Assembly: GCA_033026295.1 (NCBI GenBank) | Contig: CM065182.1 | Span: forward strand, 17,978,215-18,042,214 | Source of the DNA: Channa striata | Taxonomy: Eukaryota > Chordata > Actinopteri > Anabantiformes > Channidae | Direction: 5' to 3' | Length of the DNA stretch: 64,000 bases | Shown here: positions 49,820-61,029 of the stretch, one piece after another | Layout: every line of letters starts with the position of its first letter | How positions within the stretch are numbered: position 1 is the stretch's first letter | The notes under the pieces: model-generated | Seen by the model: only the letters and a program-made list of their open reading frames with translations | Databases searched by the model: none | Told to the model about the DNA's origin: nothing | Position numbers and translations under genes: made by a program

Positions 49820-50073
49820 CTTTCTCAATGACTTTGCTTTAGGTAAACAACACTTAAAAACAGCGACTGCAGATTCGTCACAGCGGAAATCGTGAACACA
49901 AATAAAACCTTTCTGTTACCTGGCTATATGAGGTAAAAACGACAGACATAAATATAAAAAAAATATTTTAATTAAAAAAACATGCCTCATCATACCATGG
50001 CACGTTCTTAAATTCGTGTGAGTACTTTCGATACAAAGTCGAACTGGTTCCATATTTCTCAGGGTTTAGGATG

Positions 50074-50128
50074 ATTCGCTGTGGCGACCCCTAATGGGAA
50101 AAGCCGAAAGAGTAGTAGTAGTAGTAGT
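50074..50128 (+). repeat. 3' tail of SINE-like teleost repeat with (AGT)n end
   Basis: ATTCGCTGTGGCGACCCCTA, TGGGAAAAGCCGAAAG and then a trinucleotide AGT run (50111-50127) form the typical 3' end of a dispersed fish repeat that usually ends in AAG/AGT-type triplets. Only the tail is present. It lies in the presumed promoter region of TIMM22. Confidence 0.7.
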
Positions 50129-50403
50129 CGGTCCTTTTTGATCGGGTGTCTCTGTATATTTCGGGGCTGTAGTTTCTGTGATGTACTGTTTAGGATAATA
50201 AGTATGAACAGGAGTAGAGTCAGAATTATGAATTATAATTTACAATACATTGAATACCGAATTAGAAAGACTGATTTGTAATTGCTACGCCATAGGGTGT
50301 ACACTGTTATATTTATTAAATATATATTAAATATTTATTAATCAACAAGTTTTGCGTTAGCTTTTTTCCTTCTTTTGGACTGGTCTTATTTTCCAACAGA
50401 AAG

Positions 50404-50422
50404 ACTACATTACCCAGAACCC
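50404..50422 (+). promoter_or_regulatory. ZNF143/Staf-like binding site
   Basis: ACTACATTACCCAGAACCC closely resembles the known vertebrate promoter motif ACTACAATTCCCAGAATGC, bound by ZNF143 and common at bidirectional and housekeeping promoters. It lies about 585 bp upstream of the TIMM22 ATG and about 120 bp before the + strand splice donor. Confidence 0.65.
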
Positions 50423-50540
50423 TCTCGGAGCACTGCGCCAAAGCACAGCCCAGTGGTGACACGGACGAGTCGCGTGCGCGCGGCGGAGCAGCATCCTGGT
50501 CAAACAGCAGCAGCAGCAGCAGCGCCGCAGTACAGCGCAG
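50423..50540 (+). other. Probable non-coding first exon of an unidentified + strand gene
   Basis: A CpG-rich stretch with a (CAG)6 run (50505-50522) ends at a strong donor, GCGCAG|GTGAGA, at 50540/50541. It contains no ATG, so it would be 5' UTR. The start is unknown; I set it after the ZNF143-like site. I found no coding exon of the same gene in the remaining 13 kb, so the product is not identified. In human, NXN lies head-to-head with TIMM22, but I see no NXN coding sequence here. Confidence 0.5.
50505..50522 (+). repeat. (CAG)6 trinucleotide run
   Basis: Six perfect CAG units in the presumed 5' UTR of the + strand gene beside TIMM22. Confidence 0.9.
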
Positions 50541-52936
50541 GTGAGATGAAGCTAGTAGCTGTTAATGTTCCTCCTTATTTTCGCTCAGTTTAGTTACTGC
50601 AGGCGTGATGGTTTTTCGTACCGCTTTTGTTGGGTTAAAATGGGAGAAGTTTAACGTCGACGCGTTTAAAGAAGGTGTCACAGAGAGTCGCTCGGGACGT
50701 GTCGGCTTAAGTGAAAGCGACGCCACACGGACTTCGGGGATCGGGAACATCAGCTCCTTCAGTCGGATGACTAACATCAAGTCTGTCTGTAGCAGACGTG
50801 TCAACGTCATAAAATTAGCCAGATGATATGGCGTTTGACCGCAGTGGCATATTGTGGCAGTAGAAAGTCGAATGTCACCGACTTGTACGCGGTGCTATTT
50901 TCCGTTTTCCGTGGCTTCACATATTCCTCCTTTATTTCTCAGTTTACTTGCTAACGTTGCACCATGCGGAGTCGTGAGTTCAACAGGGTCTTTGTCGATC
51001 AGTCCTCCCCACCTGCTGAATACACACCCCTTTAATTTGCCTAGTCTAAGATGGTTGTAGGTGAAATTTTGTATGTACTGACAGTATTTTGTGTGTGTAT
51101 TATGGGGTTGCGATGTATTTAGGTGTCTTAAGGGTTTATCTCACGTCTATGAATTTACTGTTCATCGTAAAAATGCTGTAGCTTAAGCTCAATCTAGGCT
51201 GTGCCCAGGATTACTCTGTTAAAGTCAAGAAGTGCCTTTAAAGCAGCTCCCAGCACCATTAGAAGCTAAATAATTTTAGATATTTTATATATCATTCAGA
51301 TGTATTTAACAATGTTTATTTAACAATGTTGACTGTTTAACTTACAAAAAATCTTATTTTGCAACATGACACAATAAATTGTGCCTCAAAACTTTTTATG
51401 CATCGTTGGTGAAAACTATCATGTAGAAATGCACTAACCTTTATGAATTGTTTTGATTGTCTAGAACCTAAACATTTTAAACTTTTTATTAGAAGATATA
51501 AAGTTCTGCTAGGTTAAATACAGTGGAGTACTAGATCAACCTCAGGGTTGTCACGGGAATCTACAGCAGTCCAAATCAAAATACTTTTATTTTATCATCA
51601 TCATAACAATTACGGTATATCTCTTTTTTTGGACTAGCGTGTTGGTTTTTACACCTGCTTTCTGCAAACAATTGTGTTTTTTCTTCTTGACAGAAACCTA
51701 GGAACGATCAAGTTAAAGTTATATTTGCTGTGTTTTTAGAGATTTCACATTTTGCTGCCAACGTTGAGTTTTCCTTGGAACCACTTCTGTAAGCATGACG
51801 AGATTTTCCTTTACACGACCTGCCAGACATTTGTTCCTCATTAGTTTGGTGCCATATAAAGCAGTCAAATAAGGGTTTGATGTGTTTAGTGTAGTTATTT
51901 GTAAAGGTTTATTGTTTGTCTTTAATAAGTTTGTAAATGCTTCAGTATGGCAGGTTAAAATACTCTGATTAAGCTACTGTGTGTAGCTTCTTGCTACACA
52001 GTAAAACATGGCAGTAATAATCTAATTGTTATAAAATAAAATAGTGATGTTAAATAATCAACATTTGCTACCTTGGTCATATGTTGCTGTGCGGTAATGA
52101 TAGAATGTAGTGTAGTGAAATATCCTATTTGCAGAGCTAAGATTTTAGTATAATGTTTATACAAGCGATCCGACTTGCAGTGGTACATGCATGGATCCTT
52201 TGGGAGAAACCAAATGGGCAACAAATGACAGCTTTCACTTTCTGCTGTTCCTTTTCATTATGCCAAGGGGAAAGGGAGTTCAAATGTTAGCAGTGCGCCA
52301 GTCCTTTATGATGCAGTCAGTGTGGATTTTGTTTATTGGTAATTGCAACCTTTTTTTTTTTCACGGTTAACTATCCAAGGAGAGCAAATGCTTGGAAAGC
52401 CATCTGTGGCATCTGGGCTGCTTTCAGGTAGTGCTGAGGACATAGTGGCTAGAGAAGCCAGTCTTGTGTGAGTGTAGTATCAGCCAGATCTAGTGTGCCA
52501 TTTACTGATGATGGAGTATGGAGAGACTCCAAACTTTTGCATTTCTGTATGATATCTGTTGTAAGAGCATTCAGAACACCTGGCCACAAATAGTAGCATT
52601 GCCAGGCCTTTTGTGTTTGTCATTAAGATAAGCACTGGTTTATCTCGCCTCAAGCTATTCTTTTGTATGCCCTTAAAGTGTTTGGAGCACTCAAATTTAA
52701 AATTTTATTCAACTTATTATCCAGGCTGTTCCTGTCATTGCTTTGCTGTTTATAGCCAGGGGTTATGTGGGGAGTACCCATGTTCAGTTGATCAGTGGTG
52801 GTATGGCTTATTTTTAAAAACGATACCTGGTGGTCTCTGTGATCACTGCAATCCATTGGGAAAAATGCAAGTGAATGTGTGACACTTTGAAAGGAATACA
52901 CGTCTCTGCTCAGCATTTTCCAGCACACACAGGAAT

Positions 52937-53035
52937 ACAACAATCAGACATATCATCTTACCACCTGTGCCAACTGAGAAGAAGTGCTTCTAATGTTCTG
53001 GCCAACAAATAAGGTCGCCAAAACATTAGAACCAT
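52937..53035. repeat. Remnant of a small DNA transposon (weak)
   Basis: ACAATCAGACATATCATCTT then ACCACCTG resemble the end of a dispersed fish DNA element. A 10-bp inverted repeat follows: TTCTAATGTT (52988-52997) and AACATTAGAA (53022-53031). The class and limits are uncertain. Confidence 0.4.
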
Positions 53036-53594
53036 CTCTCCTTATAATGCACTCCAGGATGACTCCACCACCCACTTTGACCTCAGTAATAAACTTATAA
53101 ACACAAATAAATACATTTCACAGGTCCTGATGTTCTACTGCTGTGGTGGATTCATTTCTGTAAAATAAATGCCACGTGATATTGAGTACAACTGGTGACC
53201 TTCATCTGCATGCTTTAGCTAACATCTGGAATGAGTTTGGGTAAATTAACACCATTTGGTGTGACCTTGGGTGGCTGTGATAATCCTAAGATGCTCAATT
53301 TACTACTACTACTAGGAAATACTATCATAATAATCACTTGTAGACTCAGTGTAACTTGTAAGGCATCAACTGGCACACCTCACAAAACCTATACAAGCAG
53401 CATAAAGGTAATTGTGACTATAGTTATAATCTGACATACCACTCCCTTGCCATGCAAGTCTCTTCACAAAGATGACAACCTCACTCATAAAATAAATGTT
53501 TGATGTCGAAGTGAACTCTAAACAAACTTCTGAGTATAGAGGATTTCCTGAGTTGCAGTGGTTGTTGATCTGTTATCAGAGACAAGATTTGACT

Positions 53595-53635
53595 GTGGGT
53601 TTATGACTCCTGCTGCTCAGGAGTCATAAACCCAC
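53595..53635. repeat. Perfect 18-bp inverted repeat with 5-nt loop
   Basis: GTGGGTTTATGACTCCTG (53595-53612), loop CTGCT, then CAGGAGTCATAAACCCAC (53618-53635). The arms match at every base. It resembles no transposon end I know. Confidence 0.95.
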
Positions 53636-56600
53636 TGCTCGTTTGACTTTGTGGGCAGAGTAGTGTTTGCCAGAATACTTTTGTCTGTCTTTATGCAAGG
53701 GTTTATCTGGCCATTATTGTTGTAAATATCAAAACTACTATTTGCTACAGCAGAGCCATACTACTCGTTAGTAAGGGGATCTTGTTCTTGTCCTTGGAAG
53801 TTCACTCTCTTTCCTAGTCTTACTTTTCCAACACATTCAGAGAAAAGTCTCTGTGGGCTAAGACTGGGTTGCATATAATTCGAGTTGCACATCACTATGC
53901 TGGAGGAGGCTTAAAATAAGAGAAGATGGATTGATTACAGCAGGAATAAGAACTTGTTTGGCATTTAGTCAGTTAAATAAATAGAACCACCCCTATTTTT
54001 GACAGAGACTACTCGGTTTGCTACCAGTAGGTTGCAGCTAATTTTACATGTACTTTTGCCTTGCATAGGCACAGATGTCTTCACAGCGTTGCCAGGCTGC
54101 CTTCTCTCTTTTTTTCATAATCTTCCAGAAAGGCAGTAAGAGAGAAATGCACTGCACTGGCAGAATGATGTTTTCTGTGTATTCACACAGTAGGCTGTGA
54201 ATGAAGGTAGCTCCAAGCATCTTTTTCTAGTTCAGGAATGTTCAGGAAACAGGCTGCATACTTGACAAGCATCACAGTCTAACTCACTGGCTCCAAGGAA
54301 TGTTGCTGTTTCTGTAAATGGGCCATCTAAGCCACGTAGTTTAGCAGAGATATGTTTTTTACACAAGAATGTCTGACATTTTGCCTCCACCATAGCTGAG
54401 AGCAAGAACAATATCTTGTAGATGTTTGACATGCATGTTCAAAACAATAAAACAGATGATGTGAAATTACTAGGTCGTCCCATCCAGGTAAACAGGACAA
54501 GCAACTTCCTTAAAGTGTGACGTTCACCGTACATCTGTGTGGGGTGTGTCATTACAATGTTTGCTTGGTAGCTGAAAGATGTCTGACCCATTGTGGTATC
54601 TTTTAGTCTCTTTATACATGTCACATTGAACACACCCACAGTGCTCAACAAATAACTCATTCCACAAGTCTGTCTACTGCAGGGTAGGACAGCAATTCTC
54701 TTCAGTGGTGATACTATTATGATGTTCCATTGTGGAAAATCACTGAGTCTGGTTAGTGGTTGTTGCATTATTCCCGCACAGTTCTCATGGATGCTATGCT
54801 TGTGTTTCTATGGAGTCCACCCACTCACTTTACATGTAGCCTGTCAGGCAGACAGGAAAGCAGCTGACATTTCTGCAACATGGTTCTGACTGACTGTTTA
54901 TCGGACAAGAACTTTGACACCATCAGAGCAGGAAGTTCTAACCTCGAGAGAATCCTGCTCTGAGAAAGATGAAACAGAGACAAAGGAAATGAAATATGCA
55001 TCTGAAGAATCCAGGCCTACATAGAGTTTGGCTGTGAGTGCAGTGAGGTGGCACAGCTCTATACATTAGTGTTTCCCAATTAGTTTTGAAGGGATTCATT
55101 TTGATTGTGTCTAATTTGATCAATTGTGCACAATAGCACAACACTTTTGTGAGGAGTTATTTTGAGAGAGAAAATATTGATGTGAAATGCAATCATATTC
55201 TTTTTTAAATAATCTTTTTACAAGCTAAAATTAAAAGTTATACAGTGGTATAAAATTTAATAACCTAGCTTCAGCTACACATGATAGCTTCAGCTCTTGA
55301 ATATAATCTGTCAAATTATTGAGCTGGGACCCAATATTGAATCCCCAGATGTACAAAACAACCTATGGACCTATGTCCAGATGAAAGGAAATTATTCAAA
55401 TAGTAGCTCTTCTCATCTGGCTATTTCTTACTTACATGCAGAGAGGTATTTTGGCTGAAAAGATTTGTTGGAGTTGTTAAAGTTCTTGCTTTGCTCTTTC
55501 CAGTAAAGATTGAAAGGAGTGTCAGTGCATACAAGGGCAGTTGGCATAATACCCAAGAGTTTCATACACAATATACAAACATATTCACATTGCATTGTGG
55601 ATGTTGGTTTAGTTTCTCCAGCAATAGGAGTGCACTTTATTTCATTAAAGCTCTGTTAATATTTGGACAGCAATAGTTGGTCTAAGGTGTTTGGCATCTT
55701 GGCTTTGCTAACCTTCACCTCTCACAAACTGCTGCAGACTGCAGAAAATAGTATCTAGTACCTTTTACAGCTTTTTTTTGTGTGAATCTATGCCACAGCC
55801 TGCTTCATACAACTTTTGGGAAGGAAGTTTGCAACTTCTTGTGTACTAGTTTCAGATCCCTCTAGGCAGAAGGGGAAACCCAGAAGGAGAGTAGAGACTG
55901 TCTCGCAGCATGGGATAAAGACTAATCCCACACTCTTCCTGTTTCACTTTAGCTGAGTTAATAGGTTTGTACACAATGCTTCTCTAGACCCAGGTGCTGT
56001 ACAGATGCGTCAGAGCTGCCAGCGTGTTCAGGCATAATTATGAACATTATGTGTGACACCACACGTATTGGCCATTCACACGTATTTTCTGGTACAATAC
56101 TATTGTGTCAATTAAAGTTAAATTAAAAGTTACAAATATACTTTTTTTTTTACTGTGCAAAGCCAAAGTAGAAAGATCATTTTTAGTTTCATTAGAAAGG
56201 AGCTTATGTTCAGTTCTCTTGAATCATTACCATAGCTTCTAATGACATTATGTGAAAAGCAGTATATTTGGCCACACACTTGGCTGAATCATCATCACTG
56301 CACATTTCACATTTGTTTTCACATCTCATGCTATAATGTTGTGTTTGTGTGGAGTCTGACTCAGTGCTCTTTCCTGTGGACAGAAAGAGGAAAAAGCAGA
56401 ACAAGAAACAGGCAGTACCCAGGGTCTTTAACATGTCTGCAAATGGTTATATTTGGAAAGTGTTGCATTCGGTGGCCTGACCTTTCAGACATCTTGTATC
56501 CTACTTTGACACGAACCCCTTGAGAGCCAACAGCCTTATGTTCCATCATTACTTATTAATGTACCATTTCCTATTTACTGCTGCACCTTTTTTCGTAAGC

Positions 56601-58882
56601 ATTTTACTTTATTGTCAAATGCCTTGGCAGTATGGCACCTTAATTCTTAAGGAAATTTTTAGAAATCCCATACTAACCTAAGTTTTCTGGGTTTTTTTAT
56701 ATGACTTAGAAATAGTTAGTACTATGGTAAGTATTGGTTTCTCATTTTGGTGCTTGTGACTATGTGAGGTGGAAACTAACTTTCATGTTCATGTTCCAAG
56801 TTAGGACACCTTGGAATTTGTTATGGAACTCATACTAAAAGTTACCTCTTGTGCTGACTACATGTTACAAAAATATGCCTCAACCCCTCCCAGGAAGTAG
56901 TCATTTCTTTGCATAGAAGAGGAGCTCTTTTTCAGTAATGCTATTGGCGCTTTATGAGGGATAACATCCATAGTGTTTAATCTAAAGTTGTAAAAGAGTA
57001 GACACTGCTCAAAAAAGCATTCTGAACTATTTTTCAGCTCTTTGCATGAACCTTTAAAAAAATCATTTTTGTGGTGGTCTAGGGGTGTGGTCAGACCAAG
57101 TTCCTCAGTTTACCACTTGCCACAAACTGAAGCTTGTTTCATCACAGAGTTCTGTATACGCTCTACCCACATGTTCTATGACCCTGGCATGCCGTACTTT
57201 GTGGGATCCAAATTAGACCAATATGCTACAGCATAAAATGCAAAGGCCTCCACAAATGATCCACCCTCACATTAAGAAGTGTGCCTGAGACAAAGACCGA
57301 CTTTGTAAGTATTTGTTGTTGCTGCTTGAGCCCAGACACGCTACAGGTTATTTGAAATAGTGATCTCCTATCAGTGTCAAAAATCAATCTTTATTATTCA
57401 AAATTCACTTCAGCAAATGCAGAGAGAAATTTCAGAATTTTCCAGTACCCACTATTGGTGAGGCTGGACAGGAACCTGTCTGTCAAAAACAGTTTGTGTT
57501 GCAGTGCCACATATTGGAACTTTGTTCCACCTCCTTCTAGTTCAAAATTCTTCTCTTGCTTTCTGTTCTTCAAACGTAAAGAGACTTCTGGAAAAACTGA
57601 AGGGAGGAAGTCATGCCCATGGCTGAGATTTCGTTACTGTGTTTGTCTTTGTATGGGAAAGTGAAAGAGGCAACGGCATACGCAGCACAGCGGTTGGCTG
57701 CCTGCAGTACTTCCTCATCCTGAATGCTGTACAGAGTTAGACAGCCGTTGCTTCTGACCCGTCATTTTAGCCATAAGACTGTCTCCAAAGGACGAATATT
57801 TTGGCCAGCTGTGCAGCAGGGCACAGAAGGCAGTCTCCAGGACAACATCCACTACTGAACGTGTGAGTGAACTGCACTACTGTAGTTTTTCTTCAGCATT
57901 TTCTGTATAATACCAATCTGTTGACAACTTGTCAACTTCTTTCTGATTACTTGCCAGCTTAAACTGTCAGATGTTATTGGGATGTGGTGTTTTATATTCA
58001 TGTGTTTTATAGGACAACAAAACAAATTTGGGGTTTAATATGTAATTAGAGACAGACAGGTTGGAATAGGAAAGTTGGAAATAGGTAAAGTCATTAAGAA
58101 AAAAGTTGCTATTGCAGTGTTGCTGATATTTCTTCCAGGTTTGTTAGATGTCTGTCAACATGTCAAAAAATGTCAAATTCATGGCGTAGACTGAACTTTG
58201 CAAACTGTTTTAAGTACTGTGAAGAAGTAGTAGATGTAAGTGTCCAAACAGTGGGGACTGTAATTAGGCTTATGCTGACAATATGTTTGTATTAAGCTTT
58301 GTGCTACTCCTGCTAACCTTTGAGCAAAACAGGAAACATCCCTGCAAAGATGTGGTAACACACAGTGACATTAAACTCTAGTATCTTACAATCTTTTTTT
58401 CAAATGCAGCCATTGCAGTCATGTAATAATAGTCACTCACTGTCCTGTTTTGTCTGCTGTAAGTTGGCAAGCCTGGGATGAAGCCCATTCTAATGCCTGT
58501 GATGGACTGGTGAAGAAATACCTTAAGTTACAACAAACCATAGTTGTTCATAATTATACTTTGGGTGTAGTAGTAGTAAATGTTATTCTTTGTGTATGGA
58601 AGACAAAAATTCAGCTTGTAGTAAAGTTTTGCAGTCACACATGAATTCTCTTTAGCAACTTAGAAGCAAGACTTGACTCATATCTTCTACACAAATATAA
58701 ACTGAACACTACAAATTAAATACACATGGCCTGATATTCACTGTATTAGAACAACCTGCATTTAGTTACTGGATTGAATGTCCTTCCATAAACTGAGGTG
58801 ATTTCTAGTGGTGGGAAGCTGAACTAGTCAGGTTCATGGTAGGGCAGTGGATCCTCAGTGTTCTCTGTAACGGAAATGATTA

Positions 58883-59125
58883 GATGGTAAATGGTCTGCA
58901 CTTATATATATCGCTTTTCTACCTGTTGGTACTCAAAGCACTTTACATTGCTTCTTATCTACCCATTCACACTCACAATCGCACACACATTCATAAACCG
59001 GTGGGGGAGCTGCTATGCAGCTGGCCGACGCTCACTGTGAGCAACTAAGCGGGTTCAGTGTCTTGCTCAAGGGGATCCCATGTGACCCGGGGATCGAACC
59101 AACAACTGTAGGATTGGTGGACGTA
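58883..59125 (+). repeat. Teleost interspersed repeat
   Basis: The segments GATGGTAAATGGTCTGCACT, CTCAAAGCACTTTACATTGC, CCCATTCACACTCACA, AGTGTCTTGCTCAAGG and GGGGATCGAACC, in this order, match a very common dispersed repeat of fish genomes. It has no coding capacity. The class is uncertain. Confidence 0.7.
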
Positions 59126-60843
59126 GGTATATACTTGTATATAAATTATAGTAATTGATTTTTATATTTTTTTCCATGAGTGTGTAGTTGTAGGATGTTG
59201 TAGGATGGTGAGTTGTAATATCTTGCTTGACATGTATTAATCTATAGTATGGCTTGTCTTGGTTTGTGATGAAATCACATTGTGTTGTCCCTGAGGGCTG
59301 TATCACATCAGCTGATGTGCAAGATATTGTTTCATCCAGGCCCAAACTGATAACTATTTTTGACTCCCTGTGCTTTCTCCTTATCTCATTTCAGCAGTCC
59401 ACTTCAGCAGCAACTGCCAAAGTGTTTCTGAGAAACCTTTCCTCTACCCTTTCACATATTCAACCTTTATATTTTTCTTTTGGGAAGCAATATAATTTAG
59501 GCAGATGACAACCCATTACTTATGGCTGTGGTGACATCAAGTTATGTTTGTGTTTCTAATCTTGTATTTTTAGGGTAATTTCCATATTTATTTATTTTTA
59601 CCAGCCCTTGTTAAGCCAAAGTATCATCATGCTACATGTTCTGTCAGAATGTGCAAGCTGTAGTGTATTAAAAGTAAGTAAATGTCTGACATCATTGTTA
59701 GACAAGTTATTTTTTAAGTTAGATACCCAAATCATAGTGTTTGACTTAATTCATGACCAGTTCAAGTTTAAAATACAACCCTGCTGTCTGTCAAAGACAT
59801 TTGGGTTTTGTAACTAGGTCATTGTGAAGTAAGTAGGACACAGTCGTGCCTCCTGAGAATCATGTCCATGCAGAGGAACACTGAGAGATCATACTTGCAG
59901 AATTGAGTCCTGCAGTGTCCAAAGAAGGTTGTGCTGTATAAACTACATTACAGGGACTTGCATTTAATGAAATTATCCTATTTAAGTAAGTGGTGTTTTA
60001 CATTTTAATCACTTTTTATCACATTTCATTTGTTGATGCTTATTTCCCTTCCATTTGAAAAATAATATAATCTCAGTGGGGACATCCTCAATTTTGTCTC
60101 ACTTCCTTGTTTAGCGCACACTGAGATCAGAGCAGTTTTAGAAGCCGGTCAGGCATGTGCTTGCCAGTGAGTAGTTCCACAGCCACGTAAACCTATCTGG
60201 GGGGAGGCAAACCATCATAGCTGAGGTGTTAAGTGCCAAGCCAGGCAGGAGTTAGTCACAGGATCGTGCCTTGAGAGGACTTAAGATCATAAGATGGGCC
60301 AGCAGGAAGACACACAGCCAAAAAAACAAGTACAGTGTGTTCTTAAACACACCCACATTCAATAATAGACATTAGTGTAAAAAATGCTAGTCCTCTCCAC
60401 CTTTGAGGACATTTTATGGAAGTTTTTTAACTGATGCATCAAATTACTATAACAAATTATTTTTAGGACTGCTGACTATTGGTTGGTTATTTATATGATT
60501 ATTTATCTATGTATTTATTTTAAGCGTTGAAACATTGTCACTACAGAAAAAGAAATAAGTATAAATAGTTTAGAGCAGACAGAAAAAACTGTCCTCCCTG
60601 ACAGCTGTGTTCTGGGTTATGTGCTCACAGACACTCAAGGGTGTCTCAGTGCCTGTTTGAGACAGAAGATCAGCTAACCAGGGCCTGATCAATAAGTCAG
60701 CCAGTCCTCTAGGGGCAAAAGAGCTCTCTACCAGTGTACACTCTTGTTGATTAATTTCACTCCAACTTCCTTACGTGCCTTTTAGCGACTCTTGGTCCAG
60801 ATAAATTTCTTAACTGTTTTATCTTTTGCTGATGCAGAATGAT

Positions 60844-60869
60844 TGTGTGTGCGTGTGCGTGTGTGTGTT
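60844..60869. repeat. (TG)n microsatellite with CG interruptions
   Basis: A 26-nt TG run with two GCG interruptions. It directly precedes a short element with terminal inverted repeats (60885-60960). Confidence 0.85.
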
Positions 60870-60884
60870 CCTGTAGATACTACA

Positions 60885-60960
60885 TAGTGAGGACCAAATT
60901 TCGTTTTTTGTATGTATTTTTGTGTTTTTGAGTATGGACATTTTTGGCCGGTCCTCACTA
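60885..60960. repeat. 76-bp MITE-like element with 11-bp terminal inverted repeats
   Basis: TAGTGAGGACC (60885-60895) is the exact reverse complement of GGTCCTCACTA (60950-60960). The interior is T-rich with no coding capacity. Similar GAGGACC...GGTCCTCA units next to TG microsatellites are frequent in fish. A GGTTTAGGG-like stretch follows (60990-61030). Confidence 0.6.
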
Positions 60961-61029
60961 ATTCTGACATTAAAAAGGGATTTTTGAGGGTCAAGGATGG
61001 GTTTTAGGGACAGGTTTAGAATTAGGTTT

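Larger units (their letters stand above)
49820..50540. promoter_or_regulatory. Probable bidirectional promoter between TIMM22 and a + strand gene
   Basis: TIMM22 starts leftward at 49819, and a probable + strand first exon ends at 50540. G+C and CpG density rise sharply from about 50410 to 50800, as at a CpG-island promoter. A ZNF143/Staf-like site lies at 50404-50422. No TATA box is placed convincingly. A SINE-like tail (50074-50128) sits between the two starts. Confidence 0.6.
50541..60840. other. Intron or intergenic sequence with repeats, no coding exon recognised
   Basis: The stretch is probably the first intron of the + strand gene whose donor is at 50541. Its first 300 bases remain CpG-rich. 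Further on I see a perfect 18-bp inverted repeat (53595-53635), a DNA-transposon-like remnant (52937-53035) and a dispersed fish repeat (58883-59125). All open frames are short and resemble nothing known to me. Confidence 0.65.

Noticed and set aside
49820..49828. A nine-base N-terminal extension of TIMM22 (three residues before the ATG)
   Set aside because: The upstream in-frame codon is TTG, while the ATG at 49819 has a strong context (AAGATGG).
50605..50826. A 73-codon plus-strand frame just after the CpG-rich first exon
   Set aside because: It lies after the GTGAGA donor, so it is probably intronic. The absence of stops is expected in CpG-rich DNA, and it resembles nothing known.
57374..57664. 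A 96-codon plus-strand frame ending in a Lys/Arg-rich stretch
   Set aside because: No family resemblance, no splice context, and AT-rich codon use typical of non-coding DNA here.
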